Positions 25,949 through 34,975 are shown, numbered from the stretch's first letter. The stretch: DNA of 38,549 bases from UBA5359 sp002410925 [NCBI: bacterium UBP13_UBA5359] (GCA_002410925.1 DHPR01000030.1:1-38549), one strand, 5' to 3'. Notes: generated by a model from the sequence alone, not told the origin. Numbers and translations are program-made.

Positions 25949-26970
25949 TTTGCCGCATCTCCCTTATCAAAAATATATTCCTTTTCAGCAACGGGCACGG
26001 GCAAACCCTTGGCCAGAGATTCATATACCTTGTAGCTTAAAACCGCTGCCCGAGCGGCCTTGACAATGCCATTAGGACTGGCTGTATCATTAATGATAGC
26101 CTCGGCCAGCAAATCTATCTCGCTTGCCTGGCCTTTATCCACATTATCCAGCGCCAATCGAATCTGCGAGTGACCCTCAAAGCCATAATACTCCATTTCT
26201 TTGAAATCTGCTATATATATAGCCCGGCCGCCGCAATAAATCTCCGTCGCCTCCTTGGGGAAAGCGGCGCAGCCGGCACTGGCAATCAGAGTAGATGCCA
26301 CTGAGCCATCGGCAAAGCTGATGGTGATTATACCGCTATCAGCCATCCTGACCTTTTCGGGATTGAGGAAAATCCCTCCCGCAGCATAAACCTTCACCGG
26401 AGGCACCTGAACCAGCTCACAGAACAGATCGAAAATATGGCAGCCTTCTCCTACAAAACGTCCTCCTCCAACCCTGGGATCGTGAATCCATAAATTCTCG
26501 GGAAATGGCGCCTGCAAACGATGATAGATCATCTTCTTATCCGGCATATCCGACAACAGCTCACGCGCTTTCCTTACCAAGGGAGCCAGACCACGATTAT
26601 AACCCACCGTATATTTTACACCGCTGGCACGAACCGCTTCGGCCACAGCCTTGCATTCCGCCGCATCCATACCCATAGGCTTCTCGCACAGTATATGCTT
26701 GCCGGCTTTAGCGGCTCTGATCGACAAATCAGCGTGAGAATCATGCCGGGTGGTAATTACCACCAGATTCACCCTCTCATCCTGAAACAATTTATCCGCA
26801 TCCGTAGTCCAGTAAGAGGCACCGGTCTCTTCGGCCACCTCTTTTGCCGATGCTTCATCGATATCCATTACCGCATGTATCCGGAATTTTGGATTCTTCC
26901 CGAAATTCGGAATGTGCATGCCACGGGCAAAGGCTCCACATCCTATCAATCCCACTTTAATCACAGACAT
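25945..26970 (-). CDS. Gfo/Idh/MocA-family sugar dehydrogenase
   Basis: The product is 341 residues. The N-terminal Rossmann domain has VGLIGCGAFARGMHIP (GxGxxA) and ILCEKPMG, the family Glu-Lys-Pro motif. The C-terminal domain has GGGRFVGEGCHIFD, whose His is probably catalytic. It should oxidise or reduce a sugar or inositol derivative with NAD(P). It is first in the unit with the divergent paralogue and the nitrilase, and an operator-like palindrome lies about 110 bp upstream. I chose ATG at 26970 over the one at 26982, because AAAGGG abuts the latter too closely. Confidence 0.9.
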   Translation of the reverse strand: MSVIKVGLIGCGAFARGMHIPNFGKNPKFRIHAVMDIDEASAKEVAEETGASYWTTDADKLFQDERVNLVVITTRHDSHADLSIRAAKAGKHILCEKPMGMDAAECKAVAEAVRASGVKYTVGYNRGLAPLVRKARELLSDMPDKKMIYHRLQAPFPENLWIHDPRVGGGRFVGEGCHIFDLFCELVQVPPVKVYAAGGIFLNPEKVRMADSGIITISFADGSVASTLIASAGCAAFPKEATEIYCGGRAIYIADFKEMEYYGFEGHSQIRLALDNVDKGQASEIDLLAEAIINDTASPNGIVKAARAAVLSYKVYESLAKGLPVPVAEKEYIFDKGDAAK

Positions 26971-27063
26971 AATTCTTGCCATCCCTTTCTGAATATTTAA
27001 TCGTCTTACCTGCTTGAAGCAGATATTTACAACCTGTATGACCTATCATTCGGCCATTTTTCA

Positions 27064-27132
27064 AGCAACATCTCGACACAGACTATATTATAACATAGAG
27101 TAAGGACATAGTAACAGGCCCAGCAACATCTC
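27064..27132. repeat. Direct repeat of AGCAACATCTC flanking operator site 2
   Basis: The 11-bp AGCAACATCTC occurs at 27064-27074 and again at 27122-27132, on either side of the palindrome. It could be a second regulator site or chance. Confidence 0.35.
27083..27098. promoter_or_regulatory. Palindromic operator site 2
   Basis: CTATATTATAACATAG differs at one position from the consensus CTATGTTATAACATAG drawn from the three sites. On the minus strand it contains TATAAT (27092-27087), a possible -10 box for the dehydrogenase operon, which would suit repression. A convincing -35 box was not found. Confidence 0.5.
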
Positions 27133-27175
27133 AATCTCCTGTTTTGAGAAGCGCTTGACCTGCTTTAAGGCAACC

Positions 27176-28240
27176 CTATCCAGCTTTGCTGCCACTGGAA
27201 GCTCGTATTTTCAAGCTGGGCTGAAAAACTAATTGCCGCGTTCCAGCCTTTTTCTCAATAATATCTATCAACATTTCAGCGGCCGCAACACCCATTTCAT
27301 ATTTTGGCTGAGCAACCGTAGTTAACGGCACGGCCAGGTGTCCGGCCATTTCCACATTATCGTAACCCACTATGGCCACCTCCTGCGGCACCTTTATCTG
27401 ATGTCTCTTCAGAGCATCATAAATATCCTTGGCATCATAATCACTGAGTGCCAGCAAAGCTGTTATCTCTCTCTCTCTTAATTTTTCAACCAGTTTATCG
27501 GTCTTCTCATTCTCAAAGAGAATGATCGCTTCAGGATCATATAGCCCTGCAACCTCTAATGCCTGCCTGTAGCCGTCTAATCGCATATCGAATACGTATT
27601 GGCTATAGGGCTCTCTAGCTACAAATCCTATTCTCTTATGACCGATATCAAGAAGATGTTCCACCGCCATGCCTGCTCCGGCCGTATTATCGGGTAAAAC
27701 AGTCGGAACATTCTTCCAGCCCCTTATAGGCTTGTCAAGAAGAACGAAGGGTAAACCGGAATCAAGAACCGGTTTAAAGCTCTCCTCCTCTCCCGACATC
27801 CCTGCCGGGACAATAATAAGACCTGCTATAGCCTGCTCCTGAAATATCTTCTTCAGATAGCTATCTATGCGTCGATGCGACATCTCGCAATTACTCAGCA
27901 CCAAAGAGTAATCATTTTCAAAGGTAATCTGCTCTACGCCGCGCATAAGTTCATTGACAAAGCTTAAAAGCTTGCCCACCAGCATATTTACCTGTGGCCT
28001 GGTATTGGCTTCTACTCTATTGAGAAACGTTCCTTTTCCCTGCACTTTTGTCAGATACCCGGCGTGGTCCAAATCGCTTATAGCACGTATAACCGTAGTG
28101 CTGCTGACCCTGAATCTGGCAATCAATTCATTTATGGAAGGAACCTTCTCTCCAGGTTTTATCCCTTCCGCTTTGATATAGGATAGAATCTCTTCCTTGA
28201 TTATTTCATGTTTTTTGAGATTATCATTGGCTTTCTTCAT
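27176..28240 (-). CDS. AraR-like transcriptional regulator (GntR winged helix + LacI sugar-binding domain)
   Basis: The product is 354 residues. A GntR winged-helix domain (residues 1-75; VPSINELIARFRVSSTTVIRAI) is joined to a LacI/periplasmic-binding-type effector domain (about 85-350; HKRIGFVA; LALSDYDAKDIYDAL; VAIVGYDNVEMAGHL). This is the domain order of the arabinose repressor AraR, which releases its operators on sugar binding. It lies directly upstream of the dehydrogenase-nitrilase operon. Three near-identical palindromes, one before its own gene, make it the probable local repressor. The ATG follows GGGTAGG. The sugar effector is not readable. Confidence 0.9.
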   Translation of the reverse strand: MKKANDNLKKHEIIKEEILSYIKAEGIKPGEKVPSINELIARFRVSSTTVIRAISDLDHAGYLTKVQGKGTFLNRVEANTRPQVNMLVGKLLSFVNELMRGVEQITFENDYSLVLSNCEMSHRRIDSYLKKIFQEQAIAGLIIVPAGMSGEEESFKPVLDSGLPFVLLDKPIRGWKNVPTVLPDNTAGAGMAVEHLLDIGHKRIGFVAREPYSQYVFDMRLDGYRQALEVAGLYDPEAIILFENEKTDKLVEKLREREITALLALSDYDAKDIYDALKRHQIKVPQEVAIVGYDNVEMAGHLAVPLTTVAQPKYEMGVAAAEMLIDIIEKKAGTRQLVFQPSLKIRASSGSKAG

Positions 28241-28279
28241 TCATCCTACCCTTTCAAGCGCTCTCTTCCTGCTCTAACT

Positions 28280-28295
28280 CTATGTTATAACTTAT
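28280..28295. promoter_or_regulatory. Palindromic operator site 3 (probable autoregulation)
   Basis: CTATGTTATAACTTAT matches 14 of 16 bases of the consensus, 40 bp before the regulator's ATG. The remaining part of the 28241-28339 gap shows no other signal. Confidence 0.45.
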
Positions 28296-28339
28296 TACAC
28301 ACTCACTATATTCGCCTTTTTATCCGCATATCCCTTTTT

Positions 28340-29635
28340 TTAGCTGCGTTTGAATAAAACTACCCTGTTGCTGTTAGTGCCTCCACGATTGTTGACGATG
28401 CCCCAGCAATTTGAAGTCTTGGTAAACTGCTGCTCATTGATGATGATACCCCGGCAAGCAAAGCCGGCGGACAGCCCAAGAGGAATGACATGCTCGTCCA
28501 GACGTATGCGTCCTCGCTTTATCTCTCCAACTTCGAAAGCCACCCACCCGCCGGGACGAGTAATACGATAAAGCTCCTGGAAAACATTACCCATGCTCTC
28601 TGACCAATCGTCGACAGAGGAGGTCACGGTCATACTCTCTCCTACTATTCCGGCATCTATTCCGTTAAACCAGCAACGCAACCAGTTATCCGCCGCATAT
28701 TGGACTACATTCAAAAACGGCGGAGAGGTTACCGTCAAGGCTACGGAAGCATCAGCCACCTCGGGAACAGAGCCGGCATCACGACAGGTAAAGAGAGCTG
28801 AAGCTGCTATAGCTTTCAAACGCGCGGCCGTGCCTGTGTCGAGCCTCCTGAGAAGAGAAGCCGTTTTTCGCAGAATAAGGGTCTTGGTGTTGCGATAAGA
28901 AGGCTGCTGCCCTCTTTTGGCGTTGATCTTCAGTTGTGATTGCGGAGAAACTGCCTGGTTGGGCGGCAAGGTATAAACGGAGAAGAACCCCGATGAATGA
29001 CCGGTAAGGCGATTGGTTGCCACCATCCTTATCCATCGGTCAATATCATCCTCTTCGCCTGTTGCAGTGCGCTGCGCCAGATAGCGCTGCAAAGAAAGTA
29101 TCTCTGCTTCGGTATGGGGATGATAGAACATCGAGAGATCTATCTCCGCTTTCAGAGAGTAGTCGTAATCTATCTCTTCCAGCCGCTGCGCTACAGCCTC
29201 CATATCCGGAGAATTGAGCCGCGGCCTGGTCAGCATAGCTGCCAGTGGATTAACATCATTGCCGGCCACATGCCTCCCCAAAGAGGCAGCCTCTATAAGA
29301 GTTGTTCCCCGGCCCATGAAGGGATCATAGACCGTATCCCGCTCTCGAGTAAAAAGCTCTATGAAAAAGCGAGGCAGCTGTGGCTTGAAGCAGGCACGAT
29401 AGGAGATCTCATGCAGCGACAGACCGCGGCGTTGCGCCGCAGTCCAAAACTCATTGCTATAGCGAGGAATCCTGCCGCCGTCGATAACAAGCTCGTCAAC
29501 CACCGTACGGCGGGTGCCGTCAAGAGTAAACTCTGCCAGATATCGTTCAAGTGCCCGCAAGCCAGGTGCAGCATCTGCCGGGTGCTCTTCCTGGTATTCC
29601 TGATAAAGGCTCTGCTGCCGGCTGCCGCCCGTCAA
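28340..29635 (-). CDS. DNA methyltransferase (N4-cytosine / N6-adenine type), solitary
   Basis: The product is about 431 residues. The SAM-binding motif YDPFMGRGTTLIEA (about 102-115) comes before the catalytic TSPPF motif (about 302), the usual order for one class of amino-methyltransferases. The C-terminal part has RPGGWVAFEVGEIKRG. It should methylate an exocyclic amino group in DNA. No endonuclease gene adjoins it; it follows leuD in the gat-leu operon, so it is an orphan or regulatory methylase. The start is uncertain: TTG at 29635 avoids overlap with leuD, and ATG at 29725 would overlap it by 53 bp. Confidence 0.85.
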   Translation of the reverse strand: MTGGSRQQSLYQEYQEEHPADAAPGLRALERYLAEFTLDGTRRTVVDELVIDGGRIPRYSNEFWTAAQRRGLSLHEISYRACFKPQLPRFFIELFTRERDTVYDPFMGRGTTLIEAASLGRHVAGNDVNPLAAMLTRPRLNSPDMEAVAQRLEEIDYDYSLKAEIDLSMFYHPHTEAEILSLQRYLAQRTATGEEDDIDRWIRMVATNRLTGHSSGFFSVYTLPPNQAVSPQSQLKINAKRGQQPSYRNTKTLILRKTASLLRRLDTGTAARLKAIAASALFTCRDAGSVPEVADASVALTVTSPPFLNVVQYAADNWLRCWFNGIDAGIVGESMTVTSSVDDWSESMGNVFQELYRITRPGGWVAFEVGEIKRGRIRLDEHVIPLGLSAGFACRGIIINEQQFTKTSNCWGIVNNRGGTNSNRVVLFKRS

Positions 29636-29672
29636 GAATGTAGACCCGTCCCTTGCTCTTTTACTGCTTTTA

Positions 29673-30170
29673 CTAGAGGTTGAATGTGCCGTGCTTACGG
29701 AAATGGGCCGGCAGCCCGCCGTCATTCAGTATGGTAATCATGACCTCCGGCAGAGGTTTGACGGCTATCTCTCTTCCCTGCGTCAGATTCTTAATAATGC
29801 CTTTGCTCAGATCAACGGCGAGTTCATCGCCGGCACTTATAGCATCGGTATCGCATTCCACTACCGGCAGACCGATATTGATAGCATTACGATAGAAAAT
29901 ACGAGCAAAGGATTTGGCCAATACGGCTCCGATGCCGGCACACTTGATAGCCTGAGGCGCCTGCTCACGTGAGGAGCCACAGCCGAAATTGCTGCCGGCA
30001 ACGATAAAATCGCCGGAGGTTATCTTGCTGTAGAAATCAGGATCCAGGTCTTCCATGACATACTTGGCCAATTCATTCATATCCAAAGTCTTGAATTTAT
30101 GACGTCCTGAAATTATGTAATCGGTATTGACGTCGTTACCGAATTTATGTGCTCTTCCTTTGAGTTCCAT
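29673..30170 (-). CDS. leuD: 3-isopropylmalate dehydratase small subunit (archaeal-type)
   Basis: The product is 165 residues. It has the typical small-subunit sequence FGNDVNTDYIISGRHKFKT and GSNFGCGSSREQAP. With LeuC it isomerises 2- and 3-isopropylmalate in leucine synthesis. Homoaconitase activity cannot be excluded from sequence alone. It starts five bases after leuC, with GAGGTG before the ATG. Confidence 0.93.
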   Translation of the reverse strand: MELKGRAHKFGNDVNTDYIISGRHKFKTLDMNELAKYVMEDLDPDFYSKITSGDFIVAGSNFGCGSSREQAPQAIKCAGIGAVLAKSFARIFYRNAINIGLPVVECDTDAISAGDELAVDLSKGIIKNLTQGREIAVKPLPEVMITILNDGGLPAHFRKHGTFNL

Positions 30171-30175
30171 CTTTT

Positions 30176-31432
30176 TCACCTCACGTACCGACGGGGATCG
30201 GTGATTTTTCCGTTCAGAGCCGAGGCGGCCACGGTGGCCGGAGAGCCCAGATAGACAAAAGCCCTGTTGTTGCCCATGCGCCCCTTGAAATTGCGATTGG
30301 CAGTGGAAATGACGTTCTCGCCATCTGACGGCACTCCGTTGTGGGTGCCCACGCACGGCCCACAACCGGGGGTGACCACAGCAGCGCCGGCTTCGACCAG
30401 CGCCTGAATAACACCTCTGTTCATAGCCTCCAGGTAAACTTGGCGAGAGGAGGGCGCCACTATGAAGCGGACATCAGGGCTGATCTTTTTGCCGCGCACG
30501 ATCTCGGCGGCAATAATCAGATCCTCAAGGCGCCCGTTGGTGCAGGTGCCCAGCATAGCCTGCTGTATAAGCGTGCCTTCTACCTCTTCTATAGGCGACA
30601 CATTATCCACCGTATGCGGCCTGGCCACCTGCGGCCCTATTCGGGAAGCATCGTATTCCTTGACTTTGGCATAAACAGCATCAGGGTCCGCCTCCACGGG
30701 CTGCGACACTCTATCCGAGTGCGCCTTTAGCCAGGCCTCCGTCTTGGCATCGGCTCTCATCAATCCGGCTTTAGCTCCCATCTCGATAGCCATATTGGAG
30801 ATAGTGAACCGGGCTTCCACACTAAGATTATCAATGGCCTCGCCCACATATTCCGCCGCCATGTAGGTAGCACCATCGGCGGTGACATCGCCTATCAGAT
30901 AAAGGATAAGATCTTTGGAATAAACACCCCGGCCTAATTTGCCGTTGATTTGAAACTTGAAGGTTTCGGGAACCTTGAACCATAATTTGCCGGAGATCAT
31001 GCCGGCTGCCAGATCGGTGGACCCAACGCCGGTGGAGAAGACGTTAATGGCGCCATAGGAGCAGGTGTGAGAATCAGCGCCTATTACCAGGTCACCGCTG
31101 ACCACATGCCCTTGCTCAGGCATAAGCTGATGGCAGACGCCGCAGCCGATGTCATATAGCTTTATGCCTTTATCGGCCGCGAATTCACGCATCAGCTTGT
31201 GTAAAGCAGAAACTCCCTCCAGCGGGCTGGGAGCGCTGTGGTCGATGACCATGGCTATCTTGCTGCTATCGAAAACCTTCTCTCCTCCCATATCATTAAA
31301 AGCCCTTATAGCCAGAGGAGATGTCCCATCCTGTCCCATAACAAAATCAAGACCTGCCACCGCTATTTCATTAGCATAAGTCTCTGTGCCGCTATGACGG
31401 CTGAGAATTTTTTCTGCTATCGTCTTTCCCAT
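30176..31432 (-). CDS. leuC: 3-isopropylmalate dehydratase large subunit (archaeal/HACN type)
   Basis: The product is 418 residues, the shorter length typical of the archaeal/thermophile LeuC class. Fe-S ligands are in GTCTNG and CGPCVG, with the substrate signature GADSHTCSYGAINVFSTGVGS. With LeuD it forms isopropylmalate isomerase. The ATG overlaps the gatB TGA by one base (TGATG). The placement of leuCD downstream of gatCAB is notable: amino-acid synthesis and tRNA amidation share a transcript. Confidence 0.94.
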   Translation of the reverse strand: MGKTIAEKILSRHSGTETYANEIAVAGLDFVMGQDGTSPLAIRAFNDMGGEKVFDSSKIAMVIDHSAPSPLEGVSALHKLMREFAADKGIKLYDIGCGVCHQLMPEQGHVVSGDLVIGADSHTCSYGAINVFSTGVGSTDLAAGMISGKLWFKVPETFKFQINGKLGRGVYSKDLILYLIGDVTADGATYMAAEYVGEAIDNLSVEARFTISNMAIEMGAKAGLMRADAKTEAWLKAHSDRVSQPVEADPDAVYAKVKEYDASRIGPQVARPHTVDNVSPIEEVEGTLIQQAMLGTCTNGRLEDLIIAAEIVRGKKISPDVRFIVAPSSRQVYLEAMNRGVIQALVEAGAAVVTPGCGPCVGTHNGVPSDGENVISTANRNFKGRMGNNRAFVYLGSPATVAASALNGKITDPRRYVR

Positions 31433-32850
31433 CAAAGTTTCTCCCTTAACAACTTATTGACTATGGCCGGATTAGCCTGGCCTCGAGTCTCTTTCATTAC
31501 TTGCCCCACCAGAAAGCCCAGTGCAGCCTCTTTGCCGGCTTGGAAATCTTCCGCCACTTTGGAATTGGCTGCTATAACATCTTCAATGATGCCGGATAGC
31601 GCTGCTTCGTCACTTATTTGAGTCATACCTCTGTCAGCCACTATCTTGGACGGAGCTTTGCCGGTGCGGAAAGATTCCTCAAAGACCTCTTTGGCGCTCT
31701 TAAGGTTTATTGCTCCCTTGTCTACCAGAGCTATGATCTCAGCCAATACCTCAGGGGTCATATGGGTTTGCTCCAAGCTTTGGCCCGTTTCGTTGAGCAG
31801 GCGCATCAGTTCACCCATGATCCAATTGCTGACAGCCTTGTAATCATGGCTTATAGCCGCTACCTTATCGAAGAAATCGCCTATTTCTTTTGATTCGGTC
31901 AGAACCCCGGCATCGTAAGCCGGCAGACCGTAAGCTGCTATAAAGCGCTCCCGCCTGGCCTGCGGCAACTCAGGCAATGCAGCGGCCATTCTATTTAGCC
32001 AGGCATTATCAACCACCACCCGAACAAGATCTGCCTCGGGGAAGTACCGATAATCATGAGCCTCTTCTTTGGAACGCATGGAGATGGTGACCCCATTGGC
32101 TTCATCCCAGCGCCTGGTTTCCTGGATAACGGTACCTCCCTCGTTCAGTATCTGCGATTGCCGCTCTACCTCGTAGGCCACGCCGCGCTGAACGGCCCTG
32201 ATGGAGTTAATATTCTTCAGCTCTACCTTGACGCCGAACTCTTTAGCGCCACGTAATCTCAGGGATATATTAGGCTCGCAGCGTAACGACCCCTCCTCCA
32301 TATTACCGTCACACACACCGATATAACGCAAAATACTACGCAATTCGGTAATATAGGCTGCCGCCTCTTCGGCCGAGCGAATATCCGGTTCGGTGACTAT
32401 CTCCATCAGCGATGCTCCTCCCCGATTGTAATCCACCAGGCTGAAGGGTTCGCCTTCGGTGTGCACCAGCTTGCCGGCATCCTCCTCCAGATGAATGCGC
32501 CTGATTCTTATACGCCGGCTGCTGTCCATGATATCCAGATAGCCCTTCTCGCCCAACGGCTGATCATCCTGTGATATTTGATAAGCCTTGGGCAGATCGG
32601 GGTAGAAATAGTTCTTTCTGGCAAAGATACTCTCCCGGGCTACTGTGCAATTAAGCGCCAATGCCGTAGTAATAATGTGATCTACCGCCTTGCGGTTCAT
32701 CATCGGCAGTGAGCCGGGGAAGCCGAGGCAGATGGGGCAACATTGGCTATTGGGCTCAGCACCGAACTCCGTGCTGCATCCGCAGAAGAGCTTGCTCTTC
32801 GTCAGCAACTGCGCATGTATCTCCATTCCTATAACAACTTCATACTCCAT
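31432..32850 (-). CDS. gatB: Asp-tRNA(Asn)/Glu-tRNA(Gln) amidotransferase subunit B
   Basis: The product is 472 residues. The N-terminal VVIGMEIHAQL, the zinc-type Cys set (CGCS, CCPICLGFPGSLP), HLEEDAGKL and YNRGGASLMEIVTEPD are all present. It contributes the kinase/tRNA-binding part of GatCAB, which turns misacylated Glu-tRNA or Asp-tRNA into Gln-tRNA or Asn-tRNA. I chose the ATG at 32850, seven bases after AGGAG; one two codons earlier is close. Confidence 0.96.
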   Translation of the reverse strand: MEYEVVIGMEIHAQLLTKSKLFCGCSTEFGAEPNSQCCPICLGFPGSLPMMNRKAVDHIITTALALNCTVARESIFARKNYFYPDLPKAYQISQDDQPLGEKGYLDIMDSSRRIRIRRIHLEEDAGKLVHTEGEPFSLVDYNRGGASLMEIVTEPDIRSAEEAAAYITELRSILRYIGVCDGNMEEGSLRCEPNISLRLRGAKEFGVKVELKNINSIRAVQRGVAYEVERQSQILNEGGTVIQETRRWDEANGVTISMRSKEEAHDYRYFPEADLVRVVVDNAWLNRMAAALPELPQARRERFIAAYGLPAYDAGVLTESKEIGDFFDKVAAISHDYKAVSNWIMGELMRLLNETGQSLEQTHMTPEVLAEIIALVDKGAINLKSAKEVFEESFRTGKAPSKIVADRGMTQISDEAALSGIIEDVIAANSKVAEDFQAGKEAALGFLVGQVMKETRGQANPAIVNKLLREKL

Positions 32851-32873
32851 AATCATTCTCCTGCCCCTCCAAT

Positions 32874-32888
32874 GCGCCCTGCGGGCGC
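32874..32888. other. Short GC hairpin in the gatA-gatB gap
   Basis: GCGCCC and GGGCGC pair around a 3-nt loop, 24 bp before the gatB start. No T-run follows on the minus strand. It may modulate gatB translation. The remaining part of the 125-bp gap shows nothing. Confidence 0.3.
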
Positions 32889-32975
32889 GGTTGCCGGTTA
32901 TCGGTTTAGGGCTTCTCATAAGCCTTCAGACCTGCTCCTCTTCCTCTTTCTGATGCTGCCAAAACGCTTTTGATA

Positions 32976-34439
32976 CTACCCCGTAATCACAGCCCGGCGT
33001 TTGTGCCAATCCGTGCTCTGCTCATAAGCATATGCTGCCCGCAACATCGTGATTTCATCAAACGGTTTGCCGATGATCTGCATCCCTACAGGCAGGCCGT
33101 TATCAAAACCGCAGGGTATAGACATGGCCGGTAATCCGGCCAGATTGGCGGGAATGGTACAAATATCCGATAAATACATCTGCAAAGGATCGTCAGCTCT
33201 CTTGCCGGCCTTGAAAGCTGTAGTCGGCGTCACGGGAGAGAGCAACAGATCCACCCGAGTAAAAGCACGGTCAAAATCGTTCTTTATCAAAGTGCGGACC
33301 TTCTGTGCTTTCAGATAAAAAGCATCGTAATACCCCGAACTGAGCATATATGTACCCAGCATAATACGCCTCTTGACCTCTGTCCCCAGGCCTTCGCTTC
33401 TGGTACGAATATACATATCAAGAATATCCTCTGCGCCGGAGGCACGATAACCGTATTGAACTCCATCATATCGGGCCATATTGGAACCGGCCTCGGCAGT
33501 AGCGAGGATATAGTAAACAGGCACGGAGTATTCCAGGTGCGGCATGGAAAGCTCCACACATTCAGCTCCCATGCCTGTCAGAAGATCTACCGCCGCATAT
33601 ACCGCCTCTCTGATGCTTGCATCTATACCCTCATGGAAAAGCTCTCCGGGCAAGCCTATGCGCAACCCTCTGATATCCTGTTTCAATCCGGTCGTATGAT
33701 CCGGTATGGGAACATCGGCCGAGGTGGAATCGCAGATATCGTGTCCACTGAGAGCGTTCATCATAATAGCGCAATCATGTACATCTCTGGTAATGGGCCC
33801 TATTTGATCCAGAGAACCGGCAAATGCCACCAGGCCATAGCGTGAAACACGACCATAAGTAGGCTTCATGCCCACCACGCCGCAAAAGGATGCCGGCTGG
33901 CGGATAGATCCGCCGGTATCGGAACCGAGCGCCGCAGGAGATTCTCCGGCAGCCACGGCTGCGGCTGAGCCGCCGCTGGAGCCTCCCGGTACATAATCTA
34001 AATTCCAAGGGTTACGAGTGATCTTAAGAGCGGAGGTCTCTGTGGATGACCCCATGGCGAACTCATCCAGGTTGGTCTTGCCGATAAAGAGGGCTCCGTC
34101 TTCAGCCAATTTCTCTACCACCGTAGCATTGTAAGGCGGAATATAATTCTTCAGCATTTTGGAAGAGCAGGTATTAGGTACCCCGGCCAGGCTTATATTA
34201 TCCTTGATGGCCACCGGTAATCCCGTAATAGGAGTTACGTTACGCCCTTCGCTCCAGCGGTCTGCAGCTTTATGTGCCTGCAACTCTGCTATATCAGAGG
34301 CGAGATTGACAAAGGCGCCAACCTTGCTTTCAACCTCTTCTATCCTGCCGGCAAAGGAACTATATATCTCCTGAACGGTAATATCTCCTTCGCTCAGCAT
34401 CTTCCGCAACTGATGTAGTGTCATATCGTAAATATTCAT
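32976..34439 (-). CDS. gatA: Asp-tRNA(Asn)/Glu-tRNA(Gln) amidotransferase subunit A (amidase)
   Basis: The product is 487 residues. The amidase signature is complete: Lys in VAIKDNISL, Ser-rich [15 protein letters not shown], and [19 protein letters not shown] with the nucleophile Ser. It releases ammonia from glutamine for the GatB reaction. It starts four bases after gatC. Confidence 0.96.
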   Translation of the reverse strand: MNIYDMTLHQLRKMLSEGDITVQEIYSSFAGRIEEVESKVGAFVNLASDIAELQAHKAADRWSEGRNVTPITGLPVAIKDNISLAGVPNTCSSKMLKNYIPPYNATVVEKLAEDGALFIGKTNLDEFAMGSSTETSALKITRNPWNLDYVPGGSSGGSAAAVAAGESPAALGSDTGGSIRQPASFCGVVGMKPTYGRVSRYGLVAFAGSLDQIGPITRDVHDCAIMMNALSGHDICDSTSADVPIPDHTTGLKQDIRGLRIGLPGELFHEGIDASIREAVYAAVDLLTGMGAECVELSMPHLEYSVPVYYILATAEAGSNMARYDGVQYGYRASGAEDILDMYIRTRSEGLGTEVKRRIMLGTYMLSSGYYDAFYLKAQKVRTLIKNDFDRAFTRVDLLLSPVTPTTAFKAGKRADDPLQMYLSDICTIPANLAGLPAMSIPCGFDNGLPVGMQIIGKPFDEITMLRAAYAYEQSTDWHKRRAVITG

Positions 34440-34443
34440 GCTA

Positions 34444-34731
34444 TCACTCCATTATCCGAGGGACGCTGAAATACCCGTCCTCTCGATCAGGCGCATTGGC
34501 CAGCACCTCATCTACCGGCAAAGAGGCCCTGACACTATCCTGCCGCAAGATGTTCTGCATCTGCAGAACATGAGCTGTCGGCTCAACCTGCGAAGTATCG
34601 AGTTCATTAAGCTTCTCAAACTGCTCAAACATCTGATTGAATTGTCTGGTAAACTCCTCAGCTTCCCTCTCGTTCAATGCCAGACGACTGAGAAAAGCCA
34701 CATGCTCCACTTCTTTCCGAGAAAGCTTCAT
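34444..34731 (-). CDS. gatC: Asp-tRNA(Asn)/Glu-tRNA(Gln) amidotransferase subunit C
   Basis: The product is 95 residues, of normal family length. MKLSRKEVEHVAFLSRLAL and the C-terminal REDGYFSVPRIME are typical of GatC, the small subunit that wraps GatA and GatB. The ATG at 34731 is eight bases after GGGG; ATG and GTG codons a few bases upstream are too close to that site. Confidence 0.94.
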   Translation of the reverse strand: MKLSRKEVEHVAFLSRLALNEREAEEFTRQFNQMFEQFEKLNELDTSQVEPTAHVLQMQNILRQDSVRASLPVDEVLANAPDREDGYFSVPRIME

Positions 34732-34760
34732 TGTCATCACCCCGCTTGAAATCCGTCGTT

Positions 34761-34789
34761 ATTATAGCATTGACGATTTATCGGAGCAA
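34761..34789 (-). promoter_or_regulatory. Sigma70-type promoter for gatCAB-leuCD
   Basis: On the minus strand, TTGCTC (34789-34784) and a perfect TATAAT (34766-34761) are 17 bp apart, about 30 bp before the gatC ATG. The -35 is weak. Confidence 0.5.
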
Positions 34790-34840
34790 GGAAAATCAAA
34801 GTCAGAGTGCATATATTATCTATTTTCAGTACCTTTTCAA

Positions 34841-34880
34841 AAGGGCTGAAACCAGCTTGAGAAGCGGTTTTCAGCCCTTA
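34841..34880. other. Long imperfect hairpin between the gatC and speD promoters
   Basis: AAGGGCTGAAA (34841-34851) pairs with TTTCAGCCCTT (34870-34880). A short inner stem (GCTT/AAGC) closes a 3-nt loop, and there is one bulge and one mismatch. It lies upstream of both divergent promoters, so neither main transcript includes it. On the minus strand only four T follow. It may insulate the promoters, bind a protein, or be a mobile-element relic. Confidence 0.5.
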
Positions 34881-34890
34881 AAAGTTTATA

Positions 34891-34919
34891 TGGACAGCAC
34901 CCTTGCGCTGTGCTAGAAT
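34891..34919 (+). promoter_or_regulatory. Sigma70-type promoter for the polyamine operon
   Basis: TGGACA (34891-34896) and TAGAAT (34914-34919) are 17 bp apart, matching 10 of 12 consensus bases. The leader to the speD ATG at 34976 is about 50 nt. Confidence 0.6.
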
Positions 34920-34975
34920 ATGCTGGTATTTTTACGCAAACGATTGTCTGTATTCTTTATTGGGCGGAGGTTGAA

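Noticed and set aside
27149-27156. AAGCGCTT palindrome resembling a CcpA/LacI-type site
   Set aside because: Only the central eight bases fit. The flanks do not match a catabolite-response consensus, and there is one copy.
32889-32975. An open frame after gatA ending in Glu-rich residues (WQHQKEEEEQV)
   Set aside because: gatA already ends at its normal place, and the frame has no start of its own.
34741-34975. T-box or other riboswitch in front of gatC or speD
   Set aside because: The predicted leaders are only about 25 and 50 nt, too short for a T-box, and no T-box or SAM-riboswitch core sequence is visible.
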